Origin: Candidatus Omnitrophota bacterium
GTDB taxonomy: Bacteria; Omnitrophota; Gorgyraeia; Gygaellales; Profunditerraquicolaceae
Direction of reading: 5' to 3'
Assembly: GCA_028687205.1 (NCBI GenBank)
Contig: JAQUAP010000022.1
Coordinates: forward strand, 1-17,809
Length of the DNA: 17,809 nucleotides
Numbering within the stretch: the first letter of the stretch is position 1; every line of letters starts with the position of its first letter. A program made the translations under genes and the position numbers. This document shows, piece by piece, positions 14,168 to 17,809 of the stretch. Under the pieces are notes generated by a model. It saw only the letters and a program-made list of their open reading frames with translations, had not been told where the DNA came from and did no database searches.

Positions 14168-14197
14168 TTACCAAAACCGCTAATTTCTTACTTGTAT
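14166..14197 (+). promoter_or_regulatory. Shared promoter-like block of the gltB operon (GGTTACC-N17-ACTTGTAT)
   Basis: GGTTACCA (14166-14173) and TTTCTTACTTGTAT (14184-14197) match the block before the amt operon at identical 10-nt spacing, with unrelated bases between. Predicted transcript start is about 14203-14206, just ahead of the leader hairpin. Possible target of the sigma factor at 8734-9261. Confidence 0.6.
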
Positions 14198-14203
14198 ATA
14201 TAG

Positions 14204-14291
14204 AAGAAGATAAGCACGTTGTAGTGCCTTAAATTTAAAAAGAACGCAGGCGTTCATAATGACTAATTTGTCAGAATGAACGCCTTTTTTT
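14204..14291 (+). promoter_or_regulatory. Leader 3: dual-hexaloop antitermination leader of the gltB operon
   Basis: First hairpin 14214-14227: stem GCAC/GTGC, loop GTTGTA, extendable by AAG/CTT past a bulged C. After 14 nt comes hairpin 14242-14255: stem GAAC/GTTC, loop GCAGGC. Its loop end and 3' arm are the 5' arm of the following terminator, so it works as an antiterminator. This is the simplest of the three leaders, with one pair and one terminator. Both loops have G at positions 1 and 4. Confidence 0.72.
14248..14291 (+). terminator. Leader 3 intrinsic terminator
   Basis: Perfect 10-bp stem AGGCGTTCAT (14248-14257) with ATGAACGCCT (14276-14285), an inner TGAC/GTCA stem and six-base loop, followed by seven T (14285-14291). 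It lies upstream of the coding region, hence an attenuator. Confidence 0.92.
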
Positions 14292-14324
14292 ATTGTCTGG
14301 CGGTGATTAAATTTTAGGCAGAAA

Positions 14325-14702
14325 ATGATAACTTTATTGATTGCTGAAGATGAATTAAAGGTCAAGGAAGCGATAGAGAAGATGCTGGGGCAGGAAGGGT
14401 ATATCTTTTCCGGGCCTTCTTCTACCGACAACGCGATCAGGGTCGTTAAAAAAGACTGCATCAGGGATCTCGCTTTCATTCAAGATAAAGTTATCTTGCT
14501 TAAAGACTCCCTGTTTGACGAAAAAAAAGGATTGCTTTATAAATCGGTGGTTGAGGCTATCGAGCGGCCCCTGATTGAACAGACCCTGGAGCGTACTGAA
14601 GGCAACCAGCTTAAAGCCGCCAGGATCCTCGGGCTTAACCGCAATACCCTGCGGGCGAAGATAAAGAAATTAGAGATCAAGTTGGATAAATACAAAATAT
14701 GA
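14325..14702 (+). CDS. Short NtrC-like protein: receiver remnant fused to Fis-type DNA-binding domain
   Basis: A 125-residue protein. Residues 1-43 read like the start of a response-regulator receiver domain (ITLLIAEDELKVKEAIEKML, with acidic E8-D9), but the phospho-acceptor Asp expected near 54 and the rest of the domain are missing. Residues about 68-125 match the C-terminal DNA-binding part of NtrC-type regulators: AIERPLIEQTLERTEGNQLK, then AARILGLNRNTLRAKIKKL as the helix-turn-helix. The whole sigma-54-activating AAA+ module is absent, so it cannot be a normal sigma-54 activator. It may be a repressor, an antagonist of full NtrC, or a Fis-like protein. Its stop overlaps the gltB start by 4 bp (ATGA), indicating coupled translation. 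The ribosome-binding site is weak. Confidence 0.75.
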   Translation: MITLLIAEDELKVKEAIEKMLGQEGYIFSGPSSTDNAIRVVKKDCIRDLAFIQDKVILLKDSLFDEKKGLLYKSVVEAIERPLIEQTLERTEGNQLKAARILGLNRNTLRAKIKKLEIKLDKYKI

Positions 14703-17700
14703 ACAACAGAGAAAAATTAGCAAAATATGGATTATATGATCCGCGGTTTGAACATGATGCCTGCGGCGTGGGGTTTGTTTGTAATATAAAGGGCGAGAAA
14801 TCCAACGCTATTATACGCCAGGGTATCCAGGTTTTACTGCGCCTGGCGCACCGGGGGGCAGTAGGGTCGGACCCCAAGACCGGAGACGGGGCAGGTATCC
14901 TGATCCAGTCCCCGCATGAATTCTTTAAAAAAGTTGCCGGAGTAAATAAGATTGATCTGCCTGGGCCCGGTTCATATGGCACCGGCTTGATATTCTTGCC
15001 TCAAGATCCCGCGGAGCGCGTATTCTGCAAGGAGGCCTTTGAGAAAGTTATAAAAGATAACGGCCAGATACTTTCGGGCTGGCGCGATGTCCCGATAGAC
15101 GATTCTGATATAGGAGAAGGCGCTAAATCCACGCAGCCTGTTTTTGCGCAGGTCTTTATCTCCAAAAATAAAGACCTCAAGGAGCCCCTGGCTTTTGAGA
15201 GGAAGCTCTACGTTATCAGGAAGCAGGTCGAGAATATTATCCGCGCTTCCGGTTTAAAACAAAAGAAGGCGTTCTATATAACTAATATCTCCAGCCGCAC
15301 TTTTTCTTATAAAGGCCTGCTGATGCCCGGGCAGCTTGAAAATTTCTTCATCGACCTTAGAGATGAAGATATAAAAAGCGCCTTGTGCCTGGTGCATTCG
15401 CGTTATTCCACCAATACTTTTCCTACCTGGGACCTGGCGCAGCCTTTTAGGTTCCTGGCGCATAACGGAGAGATCAATACCATACGCGGCAACATTAACG
15501 GCGTAAGCGCCAGGGAACGGCTTTTGAGCAGCGAATTATTCGGTACGGATATAGAAAGTTTGAAGCCCGTTATCATCGAAGGAGGGAGCGATTCCGCGGC
15601 CATCGATAATTTCTTTGAACTCCTGGTATTGTCAGGAAGGCCTCTTGAACACGCGATGATGATGCTTATCCCGGCAGCCTGGGAGCACGATAAATTCATG
15701 GATAAGGAACTTAGGGATTTTTACAAATATCACGCCTGTTTTATGGAGCCCTGGGACGGCCCGGCGGCGATAGCCTTTAGCGATGGCCAGAATATCGGGG
15801 CGGTCCTTGACAGGAACGGCCTGCGGCCGGCGCGTTATATTATAACCAAAAATGATTTTGTAGTCATGGCTTCCGAGGCAGGAGTCCTGGATATAGACCC
15901 TGCGGATATTAAAGTTTCCGGAAGGCTTGAGCCGGGCAAGATATTCCTTATCGATACCCGGTCAGGACGTATAGTTGAAGATTCCAAGATCAAGCAGAAG
16001 ATATCCAGGCATAGCGAATATGGCAAATGGAATAACCGGAATATGGTTGACCTGGATAAGCTTGGCGCTGGCAGCGAGGGTAACCAGAGATCCGACACAA
16101 TAATTGCCAATCTTAAGGCTTTTGGTTATTCGCGGGAAGACCTTAAGATGATCATTAAGCCGATGGCCGAGGAGGCTAAAGAGCCGGTAGGCTCTATGGG
16201 GAATGACACTCCGCACGCCTTTTTATCCCAAAAGCCGCAGGTCCTCTATAACTATTTTAAACAACTCTTTGCCCAGGTAACCAACCCGGCTATAGATTCC
16301 ATAAGAGAGAAACTGGTAATGAGCCTGGAAAGTTTTATCGGCCCGGAAAAAAACATTCTGGATGAGACCCCGGAACACAGCCATAAACTCAGAGTGAGAA
16401 ACCCGATCTTGACCGATGAGGAGCTCTCCAGGATACGCGACATCAGCGTAAACAGTTTTAAAACCAAGACCATTTATACTTTTTTTGACGCGGCAAGCGC
16501 TAAAGACGGATTTATCCGCGCCCTGGAAAGGATTTGTTTTGAGGCGGAATACGCTATTGAACAGGGTTATTCTTTTATCATATTAAGCGACCGCGGAGTG
16601 GATAAAGACAGGATCGCCCTGCCGGCGCTTTTAGCTACCAGCGCTATCCATCATTACCTGGTAAGAAAGACAATCCGTTCGCAGGTTGCCTTAATCGTTG
16701 AAAGCGCTGAGCCCAGAGAGGTGCATCACTTTGCCTTGCTCTTTGGCTACGGCGCGGATTGCGTAAATCCCTACCTTGCTTATGAAACGATAAAGTACCT
16801 TATTGCCGAAAAAGAGATTCATTTAGACCTTCAGAGCGCGCGTAGTAATTACCATAAGGCGTTAACCGACGGAATATTAAAAATATTATCCAAGATGGGG
16901 ATATCTACTCTGAGGAGTTATCACGGCGCCCAGATATTCGAGGCGCTGGGTTTAGATAATGAGCTTGTCGATAAATATTTTACCGGCACCGTATCGCGCT
17001 TAAGCGGCGTAGGGCTTGACGGGATCGCAGAAGAGACCATCGAGAGGCATGCCGAGGCTTATCCCCAGAGAGGCATGGAGCAGGCATACTTAGCCAGCGG
17101 AGGGGTCTATCAATGGAAAAAAGACGGTGAATTCCATCTTTGGAATCCCGATACTATCGCGGCTTTGCAGGATGCGGCGCGGGAAGATGATTACGGAAAA
17201 TATAAAGAATTCGCGCGCCTGATTAATGAACAGGCCGCTAACCCCACGACTTTAAGGAGCCTGTTGAACTTTTCTGCCGTGGGCGGATCCGGCGGAAAGA
17301 AAATTATACCTGTTCCTCTTGAGGAAGTTGAACCCGTTGAAAATATTATGCGGCGTTTTGTCACAGGGGCGATGAGTTTTGGTTCAATAAGCGCAGCAGC
17401 GCATGAGACTATCGCTATTGCCATGAACCGTATAGGCGGTAAATCCAATACCGGAGAAGGCGGGGAAGACCCCAATAGGTTTGTAACTTTGCCTAACGGA
17501 GATTCCAGGAGGAGCGCTATAAAGCAGGTTGCTTCCGGCAGGTTCGGGGTCACCATAAATTACCTGGTTAACGCTGACGAAATACAGATCAAGATCGCCC
17601 AGGGAGCAAAGCCGGGCGAGGGGGGGCAGTTACCGGGGCATAAGGTAAACGAAATAATTGCGCGCACCAGGTATACTACCCCCGGAGTTACTTTGATATC

Positions 17701-17809
17701 TCCGCCTCCCCACCATGACATATATTCTATTGAAGATCTCGCCCAGCTTATTTTTGATTTAAAAAACGCCAATCCTTTTGCTCGGGTAAGCGTGAAACTT
17801 GTTTCGGAG
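14699..17809 (+). CDS. gltB: Glutamate synthase large subunit (5' part)
   Basis: Converts glutamine plus 2-oxoglutarate to two glutamates, completing GS-GOGAT with glnN. The open frame runs 1037 codons to the window edge; full GltB is about 1500. The N-terminal Ntn amidotransferase has catalytic C22 in FEHDACGVGFV, to be exposed by propeptide removal. HRGAVGSDPKTGDGAG and HNGEINTIRGNINGV (near 254) are intact. A central domain follows (NPAIDSIREKLVMSLESFIG, then HHYLVRKTIRSQVALIVESA). The FMN-binding synthase domain begins near 840 with GAMSFGSISAAAHETIA (near 890), GGKSNTGEGGED and QGAKPGEGGQLPGHKV. The Fe-S cysteines and C-terminal GXGXG domain lie beyond the window. The start overlaps the preceding stop by 4 bp. 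Confidence 0.96.
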   Translation, partial: MNNREKLAKYGLYDPRFEHDACGVGFVCNIKGEKSNAIIRQGIQVLLRLAHRGAVGSDPKTGDGAGILIQSPHEFFKKVAGVNKIDLPGPGSYGTGLIFLPQDPAERVFCKEAFEKVIKDNGQILSGWRDVPIDDSDIGEGAKSTQPVFAQVFISKNKDLKEPLAFERKLYVIRKQVENIIRASGLKQKKAFYITNISSRTFSYKGLLMPGQLENFFIDLRDEDIKSALCLVHSRYSTNTFPTWDLAQPFRFLAHNGEINTIRGNINGVSARERLLSSELFGTDIESLKPVIIEGGSDSAAIDNFFELLVLSGRPLEHAMMMLIPAAWEHDKFMDKELRDFYKYHACFMEPWDGPAAIAFSDGQNIGAVLDRNGLRPARYIITKNDFVVMASEAGVLDIDPADIKVSGRLEPGKIFLIDTRSGRIVEDSKIKQKISRHSEYGKWNNRNMVDLDKLGAGSEGNQRSDTIIANLKAFGYSREDLKMIIKPMAEEAKEPVGSMGNDTPHAFLSQKPQVLYNYFKQLFAQVTNPAIDSIREKLVMSLESFIGPEKNILDETPEHSHKLRVRNPILTDEELSRIRDISVNSFKTKTIYTFFDAASAKDGFIRALERICFEAEYAIEQGYSFIILSDRGVDKDRIALPALLATSAIHHYLVRKTIRSQVALIVESAEPREVHHFALLFGYGADCVNPYLAYETIKYLIAEKEIHLDLQSARSNYHKALTDGILKILSKMGISTLRSYHGAQIFEALGLDNELVDKYFTGTVSRLSGVGLDGIAEETIERHAEAYPQRGMEQAYLASGGVYQWKKDGEFHLWNPDTIAALQDAAREDDYGKYKEFARLINEQAANPTTLRSLLNFSAVGGSGGKKIIPVPLEEVEPVENIMRRFVTGAMSFGSISAAAHETIAIAMNRIGGKSNTGEGGEDPNRFVTLPNGDSRRSAIKQVASGRFGVTINYLVNADEIQIKIAQGAKPGEGGQLPGHKVNEIIARTRYTTPGVTLISPPPHHDIYSIEDLAQLIFDLKNANPFARVSVKLVSE

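Noticed and set aside
1..17809. CRISPR array, tRNA or rRNA genes
   Set aside because: No regularly spaced repeats, cloverleaf-like segments or rRNA signature were noticed on either strand.

Overview
The window looks like a chromosomal segment of a Gram-negative, probably anaerobic bacterium from a poorly cultured lineage. The evidence is an outer-membrane beta-barrel with a signal peptide, a B12-dependent ribonucleotide reductase, an archaeal-type phosphoglycerate mutase, a type III glutamine synthetase and REP-type transposase elements with GGGGACGGTTCT ends. Candidatus Omnitrophota is my best guess from gene style and these repeats. It is an inference, not something the sequence proves.

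Left part (1-8536), almost all + strand and tightly packed: the 3' end of nrdJ, apgM, a REP-associated transposase element inserted exactly between apgM and mnmG, then mnmG, a short epoxyqueuosine-reductase-like Fe-S protein, greA, nadE (own sigma-70-type promoter), an Lrp/AsnC-family regulator, a class I aminotransferase, and a GAF-ANTAR protein. ANTAR proteins are RNA-binding antiterminators.

Right part (8537-17809), a nitrogen-assimilation block: a small sigma-70-family factor; an outer-membrane barrel protein with amt and a PII gene; glnN (type III GS); a short NtrC-derived protein lacking its AAA+ domain; and gltB (glutamate synthase large subunit, cut by the window end).

The most interesting signal lies between these genes. 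The sigma gene, the barrel-amt-PII operon and the NtrC-like-gltB operon each follow a 170-200 nt leader containing intrinsic terminators. Ahead of or overlapping those terminators are small hairpins of one design: stem ending AC, six-base loop with G at loop position 4, then GT. I count seven good examples, one weak one and one variant. This is the architecture of ANTAR antitermination targets, and the GAF-ANTAR gene ends where the promoter of the first leader begins. The second and third leaders also share a promoter-like block (GGTTACC, 17 nt, ACTTGTAT) unlike the sigma-70 promoters seen elsewhere here, which could belong to the sigma factor. The proposed circuit is: GAF-ANTAR relieves termination upstream of the sigma factor; the sigma factor transcribes the ammonium-uptake and GOGAT operons; and their leaders again need the ANTAR protein, giving a feed-forward loop. 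glnN has a separate ordinary promoter.
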